Assembly (NCBI GenBank): GCA_011390055.1
Contig: JAABTC010000002.1
Span: forward strand, 1 to 20,363
Direction: 5' to 3'
From: Burkholderiales bacterium
Lineage (GTDB): Bacteria; Pseudomonadota; Gammaproteobacteria; Burkholderiales; Burkholderiaceae_C
Length of the DNA: 20,363 nucleotides
This document shows, one piece after another, positions 1 through 8,898 of the stretch. Each line of letters begins with the position of its first letter. Position 1 is the stretch's first letter. Position numbers and translations under genes: made by a program. Below the pieces are notes generated by a model that worked only from the letters and a program-made list of their open reading frames with translations, did not search any database and was not told the DNA's origin.

Positions 1-3000
1 GGGCCTTCGTGGCCCACACGGATGGCGCGTTCGACGAGGACCTGCTGGTGCAGTTCCTGGTGGCTTACCAGGAAACGCGCGAGTTGAACCTGGCCGAAAT
101 GTGGGCCCTGCCGACGACGCTGCGCGTGGTGCTGATCGAGAACCTGCGGCGCCTGGCCGAGCGGGTGGCGGCCAACAAGGCCGCGCGCGAAGTCGCCAAC
201 CTGTGCAGCGACCGCATCGACACCTGCAGCGTGGAATTGCTCGAGTCGGTGCGGCGTCTGCTCGACCAGCGCGGCGTCGGCCGCATGTTCCTGGGCCAGA
301 TGGCGCAGCGCTTGCAGGACAACTTCACGACCGGCCAGGGCACGCACGGCCATCACGCACAGCAGCTCGAATGGCTCACCGACGCCCTGCCCGACACCGC
401 GGCGCTGCAGTCGCAGCAAACGGCCGACCAGGCCGCCGACAACCTGAGCGTCAGCAATGCGGTGACGTCGCTGCGCGCGATCGGCGACGCACACTGGCCT
501 GACATCGTCGCGCGGGCGAGCGCGCTGATGCGCGTGATGCTGACCTCGCCGGCCTTCGAGGCCGAGGACACCTCCACCCGCGACTTGACGCTGCACGGCA
601 TCGAACGCCTGGCACGCAAGAGCGGCCGCAGCGAGCTGACGGTGGCCCATTCGCTGCTCGACCTGATGGCCACCGCCGATGCCGACGATCCGCATGCCGA
701 CCCGCAGCGCACCAGCCTGCGCCTGCAGGCCGGTGGCGTCGACACGCTGGCGTTCGCGGGGTCGTCCTCGCTGGGCCGCGACACCACCCCCGGCACCACC
801 GCGGTGGCGGGCCACTGGCTGCAGGGGCCGGGGCGCGGAGCCCTGCTGCGCGCGCTGGGCCTGCGCGCGGGTTTCGGCCAGCCACTGCGCCAGCGCCTCA
901 AGCCTCTGGCCCTGACCGCCTACCTCGGCGCCGTGCTGCTGATGACGCTGGTGATCGTGGCCTGGACGCTGTTGCGCCACGGCGGCGGCGACTACACCGG
1001 CCTGCCCGGTCTGTGGGTTGCACTGGCGCTGATGCTGCTGCCCGCCAGCGAGGCCGCGGTGGCGGTCATCAACCGACTGGTCAGCGAGTCGGCGCGGCCG
1101 ACCTACCTGCCGCGGCTGGCGCTGCCCAGCGGCATCCCCATCGACCACCGGGTGATGGTGGTGGTGCCGGCCCTGCTGACCGATGTGAAGAGCATCGACA
1201 CGCTGGTGCACCGCCTGCTGTTGCACCACCTGGCCAACCCCGAGCGGCACGCGCAGTTCGCCTTGCTGAGCGACTGGGCCGACGCCACCCTGGCCCGCAC
1301 GCCGGCGGACGATGCGCTGCTCGAGCATGCACGCGCGCGCATACGCGACATCAACCTGCGTTACGGCGCGCCGATCGATGCGACGGCGCCGCCCTCGACC
1401 TCGGGCGCGGGTGACGACCGGCCCCCCCCACGCTTCCTGCTGTTGCACCGCGACCGTCGCTTCAGCCACAGCGAGCAGCGCTGGATCGGCTGGGAGCGCA
1501 AGCGCGGCAAGCTCGAACAGCTGGTGGCGCTGCTGGCCCAGGGCACGCAGGACAGCGACCCCTTCCTCGACCTCGGGCCCGAGTCGCGCATCGCGCCCGC
1601 GACGCGCTACGTCGTGACGCTCGACGGCGACACCGAATTGCCACCGGGGCAGCTGCGTGCCCTGGTCGGCGTGGCCGCGCACCCGCGCAACGAACCGCGG
1701 CTGTCGCGCGACGGCAAGCGAGTGGCCAGCGGCTGGGGCATTCTGCAGCCGCGCGTGATGACGCCGCTGCCCGCGCCCAAGCAGTTCACGCTGTTCCACT
1801 GGCTCTTCGCCGGCCGGTGCGGCATCGACCCGTACAGCGCCGCCACCTCCGAGGTCTACCAGGACCTGTTCGACGAGGGCAGCTTCGCAGGCAAGGGCCT
1901 GCTGCACGTGGCCGCCGTGCACGCCGTGCTGGGCAACCGCCTGCCCGACGAACAGGTGCTGAGCCACGATCTGCTCGAAGGCTCGATCGCCCGCTGCGCC
2001 GCGGTGACCAACGTCACCGTGATCGAGGAAGCGCCCTTCCATGCCGACGTGGCCGCCTCGCGCGTGCACCGCTGGACGCGCGGCGACTGGCAGCTGCTGC
2101 CGTTCCTGATGCGCCCGTGGACCTGGCGGCTGCGCCCGATCCATGCCTGGAAGCTCCTCGACAACCTGCGCCGTTCGCTGGTGGCACCGGCCTCGGTGGC
2201 CTTGCTGCTGGTGGCGCTGTCCGGCCAGTTGGTGTCGCCCTGGGCGGCCTTGGCCTTGGTGTTCGCAGCGTTCTCGGCCGGCCCGGTGATGGGTGCCATG
2301 GCCGGCTTCGTGCCCAGCCGCGCCGACCTCGCCAAGCGCCACTTCTACCGTCTGGCGCTGGCCGACCTGGCGCGTGCCGTCTGGACCGGCGTGTGGCACG
2401 TGGCCACCGGGCTGCAGCAGGCCATCGCCGCGCTCGACGCGATCGGCCGCGCGCTGTGGCGCCAGATCATCAGCCGGCGCTCGCTGCTCGAGTGGACCAC
2501 CGCGGCGGCCGCGCAGGCGCAGGCCCGCACCGACCTGGCGGGCCTGGTGCGCAGCCATGCCAACGTGCCGATCGTCTCGGCGTTGCTGCTGGCCGGCCTG
2601 GTCGTGGCGGGCTCGCCGCACCTGGGGCTGGCGATCGCGTTGTGCGCCTTGTGGGCTGCCGCACCGCTGTGGACCTGGTGGGTGAGCCGCCCGCTGCTGG
2701 CCCAGCGCGAGGCTGCGATGCCGGCGGTCGACCGGGCCTACCTTCAGGGCATCGCGCGCGACACCTGGCAGTTCTTCGAACGCTGTGTCGGGCCCGACGA
2801 CCACCACCTGCCGCCCGACAACCTGCAGACCGCGCCGTACGACCTGCTGGCGCACCGCACCTCGCCGACCAACATGGGGCTCTACCTGCTGGTGGTCTGC
2901 TGTGCGCGCGAGTTCGGCTGGATCGACACCGGCTCGCTGCTGCAGCGGCTGGAAGCGACGATGGCCACGCTCGACCGGCTGCAGCGCCATCGCGGCCACT

Positions 3001-6000
3001 TCCTCAACTGGTACGACACCCAGAGTTGTGCGCCGCTGCTGCCGATGTACGTCTCGACCGTCGACAGCGGCAACATGAGCGGCCACCTGTTGGCGGTGGC
3101 CGAAGCCTGCCGCGCGCTGGCCCGCGCCGAGGCCGCCGACGATGCACAGCGCGAGCGCCTGACGGCCCTGGCCGACCGCTGCGAGGCGATGGGCTGGAGC
3201 GCGGATTACAGCTTCCTGTACAACAAGCGGCGCCACCTGTTCCACATCGGCTACCGCGTGGCCGAACAGGAACTCGACGCCGGCTTCTACGACCTGCTGG
3301 TCTCCGAGTCGCGCTTGACGAGCCTGCTGGCGATCGCCAAGGGCGATGTGCCGGTGAGCCACTGGGCAGCGCTCGGCCGACCGTTCTTCGCGGTCGGTGC
3401 CGACGCCGGCCTGCGCTCCTGGTCGGGCTCGATGTTCGAGTACCTGATGCCCTCGCTGGTGCTCGACGAGCCTCACGGCAGCGTGCTCGACCAGGCGGTG
3501 CGCGCGGCGGTGCAGGAGCAGATCAACTTCGGCCGTGCCAAGCAGGTGCCCTGGGGCATTTCGGAGTCGGCCTATGCCGCCAGCGACCACACGCTGGCCT
3601 ACCAGTACGCGCCGCAGGGCGTGCCGCGGTTGTCGCTGCGCCGCACGCCGCCGGGCGAACTGGTGATCGCGCCGTATGCCACGGGCCTGGCCGCGCAGGT
3701 GATGCCGCACCGCGCCTGCCTGAACTTCGCTGCGCTCGACGCGCTGTCCGCGCGCGGCGCCTACGGCTTCATCGAGGCGCTCGACTACTCGCCCGCGCGC
3801 CAGACCGACACCGCGCCCTTCCGCCCGGTGGCGACCTACATGTCGCACCACCAGGGCATGACGATCGTGGCGCTGGCCAATGTGTTGCTGGGCGGCGTGG
3901 CGCGGCGCTGGGGCATGGCCAACCCGCGCCTGGAAGCGGTGGCCTCGCTGCTGCACGAACGAGCGCCGCGCGAGGTGGCTGCGCTTCGCATGCTGCCCAC
4001 GCAGGCCCCACCGTTGAGCCTGACCAACCGCCCCCCCGGGCTGCTGCGCGAGGTGCTGCCCGGCGCCACCGCACTGGAGCCCACCCATGTGCTGGGCAAC
4101 GGCCGCTACAGCGTCACGCTGCGTGCCAACGGCGCAGGCTGGAGCCGCTGGGGCACGGTGGGCATCACACGCTGGCGCGACGATGCCCTGCGCGACGCCT
4201 GTGGCAGCTTCTTCTACCTGCGCTGGGCGCAGCAACCGCAGCCGGTGTCGATCACGCAGCATCCGGCGCCCGACCCGGCCGCGCATTACCGCAGCGTCTA
4301 CCACGCCGACCGGGTCTGCTTCGATGCCGCCTGGGCCGAGGTGCAGGCCCACACCACCGTGTGGGTCAGCCCGGAAGACGACATCGAGTTCCGCCAGGTC
4401 GAAATACGCAACCTGAGCGACCGCGAACTCGACATCGAGCTGATGTCAGCGTTCGAGGCGACGCTGGCCGATCCGCGCGCCGACGAGGCCCACCCGGCCT
4501 TCAGCAACCTGTTCGTCACCGCCGAATGGAGCGTCGCCGACGAAGCCCTGCTGCTGTCGCGCAAACCTCGCCTGGCCACCGAGAAAGGGCTGCATGCGGC
4601 GCATTTCCTGGCCGAGAAGGACGCGCAGGCTGTCGCCGTGCGGGTGCAACCCGACCGTGCGCGCTGGCTCGGACGCAACCACGACGCGAGCCGCCCGCTG
4701 GCCGAGTTCGCGCCGCTCGAAGGCCTGCCGAGCACCGGTGACGCGGCCGGCGAGCCGGGAGCGGACGGCCGGCCTGCCCCGGCTGCAGCCCTGCGGCTGG
4801 ACACCGGCCTGGACCCGATGGCCGCGATCTCGGTCAAGCTGCGCATTGCACCGCTCGGCAAGGCGCAGCTGACCTTCGCCACGGCCGCGAGCGACAACCG
4901 GTCGGTGCTCGATGCAGTGATCGACAAGTACCGCCAGCCGAGCCATGCGCAGCGCGCGTCGCTGATGTCGGCCACGCTCGCCGGCATCCGGCTGCGGGCG
5001 CTCGGCATCGGCGCCGAACCGCTCGCGGCGATCCAGACGCTGACTTCCGCGCTGGTGCACAGCCTGACGCGCCCCCAGACCAGCGCCGAACGCGTGCCCG
5101 TGCGCAGCGCCGTGGCTGCACTCGCCGCGCTCGACACCAACCCCGCCGCACTGCTGGCGGCGGTGACCGCGACCACCGGCCCGGTGATGTGCGACCGCCG
5201 CCTGCTGTGGCGCTTCGGCATCTCGGGCGACCGGCCGATCGTGCTCGTCAGCGCCGGCGTGATGCAGGGCATGGGGCTGCTGCGCTCGATGGCGCAGGCG
5301 CTGCGCCTGTGGGCCTGGGGCGGCATCGCCTGCGACCTGGTGGTGGTGAATGCCGAACCTGCGTCGTACCTGATGACGCTGCAGCGCGAGGCCAACGCGC
5401 TGCGCGAACGGCACGCCGCCGAGACCGCGGCACAGCCTGGCGTCGCGACCACCGCGATGCACGTGCTGCGCGCCGAGGAGCTGTCGCCGGCGGAGCTGTC
5501 GACGCTGAACTCGCTGGCCCGCCTGCGCCTGCTCGCCGATGGGCGCCCGCTGGTGCACCATGTGCAGGCCTGGGCCGAGCAGCACGAGGAGGCGTTCGAC
5601 GAGCGCCTGGTGACCTCGACCGCGGTGGTCAAGCGGGCCGGGCTGGCCGACACCGGCGTGTCGACGCCCGAAGGCGCTTTCGCCGCAGCCACCGGCGAGT
5701 TCCGCTTCAGCGTGGGGCCGCGCCAGCGGCCGCTCAAGCCGTGGATCAACGTGCTGTCCAACCCGGGCTTCGGCGCGCAGCTCTCGGAAGCCGGCGGTGG
5801 CTACACCTGGGCCCTGAACAGCCGGATGAACCAGCTCACCGCCTGGTCCAACGACCCGGTGGCCGACCCGGCCTGCGAGTGGTTCCTGCTGCAGGAGCGC
5901 AAGAGCCGCACGGTCTGGAGCGTCACGCCGTCGGCGCTCGGCGGCGCCAGCGCGCCGGACGGCTCGCCGATCGAGTACCGCATCGCGCACGGCCAGGGCT

Positions 6001-8123
6001 ACAGCGTCGTCAGCCACCGCCGCGGCGATCTGGATGTCACGACGACCTGGTGCGTCGACCCGGCGACGAGCGTCAAGCAGGTGCGCATCCGTCTGGTCAA
6101 CCGCGGCCACCGCAGCCTGTCGCTGCGCGTGGTCGGCATCGTCGAATGGATGATGGGCGCCAACCGCAGCGACCGCGCGACGGTGCACACGACACCCTGG
6201 CGCCAACGCCTGCCCGACGCCAAACTGCATGCGCTGCTGGCCACGCAGCGCGACCATGCCGCCGGCTTCGGTGACGGCACGGCCTTCCTGGCGCTGGCGA
6301 GCTCGCAGGACGACCCGGGTGACTGGACCTGCGACCGCCGCGAGTGCTTCGACGCGCGCGGACGCCTGGTGCTGCCCGACCACTTCGGCCAGCGCAGCGG
6401 CGGCGGCCTCGACCCCTGCGCCGCGATGGCGACCACGCTGGCCCTGGCCGCGGGAGAAGGCGCCGAGAAGACCTTCCTGATCGGTTACGCCCCCAGCCCC
6501 GGCGCAGCCCGGCAGCTGGCGGCCGAAGCCGCCGCCGCACCCTCGCTCGAGCGCCTGGACCGGGTGCGCGAACATTGGGCCCGGCTGCTCGGCGCGACGC
6601 AGGTCAAGACGCCCGATGCCGACTTCGATGCGATGGTCAACCACTGGCTGCTGTACCAGACCGTGGCCTGCCGCATCTGGGCCAAGGCCGGTTTCTACCA
6701 GGCCGGCGGGGCCATCGGCTACCGCGACCAGCTGCAGGACTCGATGGCCCTGGCTTGGGCTGCGCCGCAGATGCTGCGCGACCAGATCGTGCTGGCCGCC
6801 TCGCGCCAGTTCGCCGAGGGCGACGTGCAGCACTGGTGGCACACGCCGGGCGGCGCCGGGGTGCGAACCCACTTCTCCGACGACCTGCTGTGGCTGCCGC
6901 ATGCGCTGTCGCACTACCTGGCCACGACCGGCGACCGCAGCCTGCTCGATGCGCAGGTGCCCTTTATCGAAGGCGCCGAGATTCCGCCCGGCGCCGAGGA
7001 CGCCTACTACACGCCGACGGTCAGCGACGCGTTGGCAAGCGTCTACGAACATGCCGCGCGCACCATCGACCGCAGCCTGCGCGTGGGTCGCCACGGCCTG
7101 CCACTGATGGGCACCGGTGACTGGAACGACGGCATGAACCGGGTCGGCCACGAAGGCCGCGGCGAGTCGGTGTGGCTCGGCTTTTTCCTCTACCGCGTGG
7201 TGCACGACTTCGCCCCCATCGCGACCGAGCGTGGCGATGGCGAGCGCGCCGCGCGCTGGCTCGCTGCGGCGCGCCACTGGCAGGCTGCGCTGCTCGGGCC
7301 GGCCTGGGACGGCCAGTGGTTCAAGCGCGCCTTCTTCGACGATGGCCAGCCGCTGGGCTCGCACCACAACGCCGAAGCGCGCATCGACCTGATCGCGCAG
7401 GCCTGGGCCGTGCTCTCGGGTGCGGCGCCGCCGGCGCTGCAGCGCATTGCGCTGACGGCGGTCGAGACGCACCTGGTGGACGCGCAGGCCGGCCTGCTGC
7501 GGCTGCTCGATCCGCCGCTGGCCCATGCCGAGCCGAGCGCCGGCTACATCCAGGCCTACCCGGCGGGCGTGCGCGAGAACGGCGGCCAGTACTCGCACGG
7601 CGCGGTCTGGGCGCTGATGGCGCAGGCGCGGTATGCGGTCGACCTGCCCGATGCAGCGCCGGGCGCCACCGACACGCCGTACCGCTATTTCACGTACCTG
7701 AGCCCCGCGCACCGCAGCCGCCACCCGACCCATGGCCAGGCGTATGCGATCGAGCCCTACGTGATGGCCGGCGACGTCTACACCCAGCCACCTTACGTCG
7801 GGCGCGGTGGCTGGAGCTGGTACACCGGCTCGGCGGCCTGGATGCACCGGGCCGCGATCGAGTCGATCTTCGGCCTGAACCTGGCCGCCGACGAGCTGTG
7901 CTTCCGCCCCTGCCTGCCCTCGGCGTGGCCGCACGCCGAGCTGACGCTCGAGCGCGACGGGCGCAGCATGCACTTCGTCTTCGTGCGCAGCGAGGCGGCC
8001 GCGGCGATGGCCCGGGCCGCGCCGATCCTGGAGCGCGAGTTCGCGACGCTGCTGATGCCCGAACAGCCGCTGGCGTGGCGTGCGCTGGCACCGCGCACGC
8101 ACTTCGTCGTGCCGTTGGGTTGA
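1..8123 (+). CDS. ndvB: Cyclic beta-1,2-glucan synthase (NdvB/Cgs type), 5'-truncated by the window edge
   Basis: Giant inner-membrane enzyme that builds, elongates, cyclises and trims periplasmic cyclic beta-1,2-glucan from UDP-glucose. The frame is open from base 3. The GTG at 9 is an internal codon: the family has roughly 150 further N-terminal residues and reads a similar A-(F/Y)-V-A-H-T-D-G segment there. Counting the GTG codon as residue 1: membrane segments near 302-322, 336-356, 724-742, 745-768 and 855-892; GT84 transferase motifs D539-G-D541, SHD654 and the RVHRWTRGDWQ block at 685-695; a glycoamylase-like domain ending around the YMSHHQGM block near 1277; two GH94 beta-sandwich regions starting near 1355 and 1917; and the GH94 catalytic barrel with GTGDWNDGM around D2371/D2374. 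The visible 2704 codons plus the missing part match the usual ~2850 residues. The reading frame is intact to TGA 8121-8123. Family assignment is firm; the exact glucan product is inferred from the family. Confidence 0.96.
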   Translation, partial: AFVAHTDGAFDEDLLVQFLVAYQETRELNLAEMWALPTTLRVVLIENLRRLAERVAANKAAREVANLCSDRIDTCSVELLESVRRLLDQRGVGRMFLGQMAQRLQDNFTTGQGTHGHHAQQLEWLTDALPDTAALQSQQTADQAADNLSVSNAVTSLRAIGDAHWPDIVARASALMRVMLTSPAFEAEDTSTRDLTLHGIERLARKSGRSELTVAHSLLDLMATADADDPHADPQRTSLRLQAGGVDTLAFAGSSSLGRDTTPGTTAVAGHWLQGPGRGALLRALGLRAGFGQPLRQRLKPLALTAYLGAVLLMTLVIVAWTLLRHGGGDYTGLPGLWVALALMLLPASEAAVAVINRLVSESARPTYLPRLALPSGIPIDHRVMVVVPALLTDVKSIDTLVHRLLLHHLANPERHAQFALLSDWADATLARTPADDALLEHARARIRDINLRYGAPIDATAPPSTSGAGDDRPPPRFLLLHRDRRFSHSEQRWIGWERKRGKLEQLVALLAQGTQDSDPFLDLGPESRIAPATRYVVTLDGDTELPPGQLRALVGVAAHPRNEPRLSRDGKRVASGWGILQPRVMTPLPAPKQFTLFHWLFAGRCGIDPYSAATSEVYQDLFDEGSFAGKGLLHVAAVHAVLGNRLPDEQVLSHDLLEGSIARCAAVTNVTVIEEAPFHADVAASRVHRWTRGDWQLLPFLMRPWTWRLRPIHAWKLLDNLRRSLVAPASVALLLVALSGQLVSPWAALALVFAAFSAGPVMGAMAGFVPSRADLAKRHFYRLALADLARAVWTGVWHVATGLQQAIAALDAIGRALWRQIISRRSLLEWTTAAAAQAQARTDLAGLVRSHANVPIVSALLLAGLVVAGSPHLGLAIALCALWAAAPLWTWWVSRPLLAQREAAMPAVDRAYLQGIARDTWQFFERCVGPDDHHLPPDNLQTAPYDLLAHRTSPTNMGLYLLVVCCAREFGWIDTGSLLQRLEATMATLDRLQRHRGHFLNWYDTQSCAPLLPMYVSTVDSGNMSGHLLAVAEACRALARAEAADDAQRERLTALADRCEAMGWSADYSFLYNKRRHLFHIGYRVAEQELDAGFYDLLVSESRLTSLLAIAKGDVPVSHWAALGRPFFAVGADAGLRSWSGSMFEYLMPSLVLDEPHGSVLDQAVRAAVQEQINFGRAKQVPWGISESAYAASDHTLAYQYAPQGVPRLSLRRTPPGELVIAPYATGLAAQVMPHRACLNFAALDALSARGAYGFIEALDYSPARQTDTAPFRPVATYMSHHQGMTIVALANVLLGGVARRWGMANPRLEAVASLLHERAPREVAALRMLPTQAPPLSLTNRPPGLLREVLPGATALEPTHVLGNGRYSVTLRANGAGWSRWGTVGITRWRDDALRDACGSFFYLRWAQQPQPVSITQHPAPDPAAHYRSVYHADRVCFDAAWAEVQAHTTVWVSPEDDIEFRQVEIRNLSDRELDIELMSAFEATLADPRADEAHPAFSNLFVTAEWSVADEALLLSRKPRLATEKGLHAAHFLAEKDAQAVAVRVQPDRARWLGRNHDASRPLAEFAPLEGLPSTGDAAGEPGADGRPAPAAALRLDTGLDPMAAISVKLRIAPLGKAQLTFATAASDNRSVLDAVIDKYRQPSHAQRASLMSATLAGIRLRALGIGAEPLAAIQTLTSALVHSLTRPQTSAERVPVRSAVAALAALDTNPAALLAAVTATTGPVMCDRRLLWRFGISGDRPIVLVSAGVMQGMGLLRSMAQALRLWAWGGIACDLVVVNAEPASYLMTLQREANALRERHAAETAAQPGVATTAMHVLRAEELSPAELSTLNSLARLRLLADGRPLVHHVQAWAEQHEEAFDERLVTSTAVVKRAGLADTGVSTPEGAFAAATGEFRFSVGPRQRPLKPWINVLSNPGFGAQLSEAGGGYTWALNSRMNQLTAWSNDPVADPACEWFLLQERKSRTVWSVTPSALGGASAPDGSPIEYRIAHGQGYSVVSHRRGDLDVTTTWCVDPATSVKQVRIRLVNRGHRSLSLRVVGIVEWMMGANRSDRATVHTTPWRQRLPDAKLHALLATQRDHAAGFGDGTAFLALASSQDDPGDWTCDRRECFDARGRLVLPDHFGQRSGGGLDPCAAMATTLALAAGEGAEKTFLIGYAPSPGAARQLAAEAAAAPSLERLDRVREHWARLLGATQVKTPDADFDAMVNHWLLYQTVACRIWAKAGFYQAGGAIGYRDQLQDSMALAWAAPQMLRDQIVLAASRQFAEGDVQHWWHTPGGAGVRTHFSDDLLWLPHALSHYLATTGDRSLLDAQVPFIEGAEIPPGAEDAYYTPTVSDALASVYEHAARTIDRSLRVGRHGLPLMGTGDWNDGMNRVGHEGRGESVWLGFFLYRVVHDFAPIATERGDGERAARWLAAARHWQAALLGPAWDGQWFKRAFFDDGQPLGSHHNAEARIDLIAQAWAVLSGAAPPALQRIALTAVETHLVDAQAGLLRLLDPPLAHAEPSAGYIQAYPAGVRENGGQYSHGAVWALMAQARYAVDLPDAAPGATDTPYRYFTYLSPAHRSRHPTHGQAYAIEPYVMAGDVYTQPPYVGRGGWSWYTGSAAWMHRAAIESIFGLNLAADELCFRPCLPSAWPHAELTLERDGRSMHFVFVRSEAAAAMARAAPILEREFATLLMPEQPLAWRALAPRTHFVVPLG

Positions 8124-8213
8124 CGGCGCTAGCGGCCTCGTCCTACACGCGGGGCGGCAGACGGCCGACTTCGATGGCAGCACCGCGTGCCTAAAGTCTG
8201 TCTTCCAGCGTTT

Positions 8214-8218
8214 GAGGA
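8214..8218 (+). promoter_or_regulatory. Ribosome binding site of the ferritin-like gene
   Basis: GAGGA lies 6 nt before the ATG at 8225 and supports that start. The 101 bp between the ndvB stop and this ATG holds no convincing -35/-10 pair; the best -10-like hexamer (TAAAGT at 8192-8197) matches consensus at only four positions. Confidence 0.7.
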
Positions 8219-8224
8219 ACCACC

Positions 8225-8803
8225 ATGTCCAGCAGTGCCAACGAGAACAAGGTCGAACAACGTCGCATCGCCGATGGCGAACAGCCCCGCATGACGCTGG
8301 ACGACAACGCGATCGAAGCAGCCAAGAAGAACATCGACCGCGGCGCCGTCACGCCGCACGCCGGTCCCTGGGCGCAGGAGATCGTCAAGCTGCTGAACGA
8401 TTCGCTGGCCACTGAACTGGTGTGCGTGCTGCGCTACAAGCGCCATCACTACACCGCCACCGGGCTGAAGTCGCCGGCCATCGCCGAAGAGTTCATGGTC
8501 CATGCGAACGACGAAGCGGCGCACGCCGACCGCATCGCCGAGCGCATCGTGCAACTCGGCGGCGAGCCCGACTTCTCGCCCGACACGCTGACCCAGCGCA
8601 GCCACGCCGACTACAACGACGCGAAGGATCTGAAGTCGATGATCCGGGCCAACCTGATCGCCGAACGCGTGGCCGTCGAGGTGTACTCGCAGCTGATCGA
8701 GATGATCGGCGACAAGGACTCGACCACCCGGCGTCTGCTGGAAGACATCCTGGCCGACGAGCAGGAGCATGCCGACGAACTCGCTGACTGGCTCGAAGAC
8801 TGA
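8225..8803 (+). CDS. Ferritin-like di-iron protein (bacterioferritin-related, apparently haem-free)
   Basis: A 192-residue cytoplasmic four-helix-bundle protein. The six di-iron ligands of the ferritin/bacterioferritin fold can be placed: E64, E97-x-x-H100, E147 and E179-x-x-H182. The E64 to E97 spacing (33) equals that of the first two ligands in E. coli bacterioferritin. The methionine next to the second glutamate, which binds haem in classical bacterioferritin, is alanine here (A98), so haem binding is not expected. About 45 polar residues precede the first helix, longer than in bacterioferritin. The likely role is ferroxidase activity and iron storage or detoxification (inference from ligands). 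It stands alone on its strand after ndvB and converges on fumC. A Dps-like or other ferritin-superfamily role cannot be excluded, and oligomeric state cannot be judged. Confidence 0.88.
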   Translation: MSSSANENKVEQRRIADGEQPRMTLDDNAIEAAKKNIDRGAVTPHAGPWAQEIVKLLNDSLATELVCVLRYKRHHYTATGLKSPAIAEEFMVHANDEAAHADRIAERIVQLGGEPDFSPDTLTQRSHADYNDAKDLKSMIRANLIAERVAVEVYSQLIEMIGDKDSTTRRLLEDILADEQEHADELADWLED

Positions 8804-8877
8804 GCCCCCACGCTCGCTGGACTCGCTGCCCCCCGAGGCGGCGTTCGCCAACGGACCGGCGGAGCCGGATCCGTGGC
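8804..8877 (+). repeat. GC-rich intergenic repeat, copy 1 (directly after the ferritin-like stop)
   Basis: A 74-bp element beginning at the base after the TGA at 8801-8803. By hand alignment it matches the reverse complement of 10340-10414 at about 60 of 75 positions. Shared parts in order: GCCCCC; two imperfect CTCGCT units; a run of six C; a GC-rich middle; the hairpin core CCGGC-nnA-GCCGG; and a terminal TCCGTGGC. Both copies read in this direction relative to the gene whose 3' end they follow. It resembles the abundant short intergenic repeats of Burkholderiales genomes, from memory and unconfirmed. Confidence 0.7.
8852..8873. terminator. Hairpin inside repeat copy 1, candidate bidirectional transcript end
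   Basis: CGGA CCGGC, loop GGA, GCCGG (one bulged A) TCCG gives a 9-bp stem of very high GC. It sits between the convergent ferritin-like gene and fumC, and being palindromic it would fold in either transcript. No U-rich tract follows on either strand, so classical intrinsic termination is not established; it could act as a 3'-end stabiliser. Confidence 0.4.
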
Positions 8878-8898
8878 TTTGCTGGGTTCGTTGACCGC

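Noticed and set aside
1817..4741. Open frame of 974 codons on the + strand, in another frame within ndvB
   Set aside because: Overlaps a firmly recognised gene; the product is low-complexity Arg/Ala/Gly/Pro sequence typical of a shifted frame in GC-rich DNA.
8109..8129. Small stem-loop across the ndvB stop codon (GCCGT/ACGGC plus weak flanking pairs)
   Set aside because: Only five firm pairs, overlaps coding sequence and has no T-run; such stems are frequent by chance at this GC content.
4446..8183. Open frame of 1245 codons on the - strand, antisense to ndvB
   Set aside because: It mirrors the ndvB codons. High third-position GC removes stop codons from the antisense frame; composition is Arg/Gly/His-rich and no domain is recognisable.
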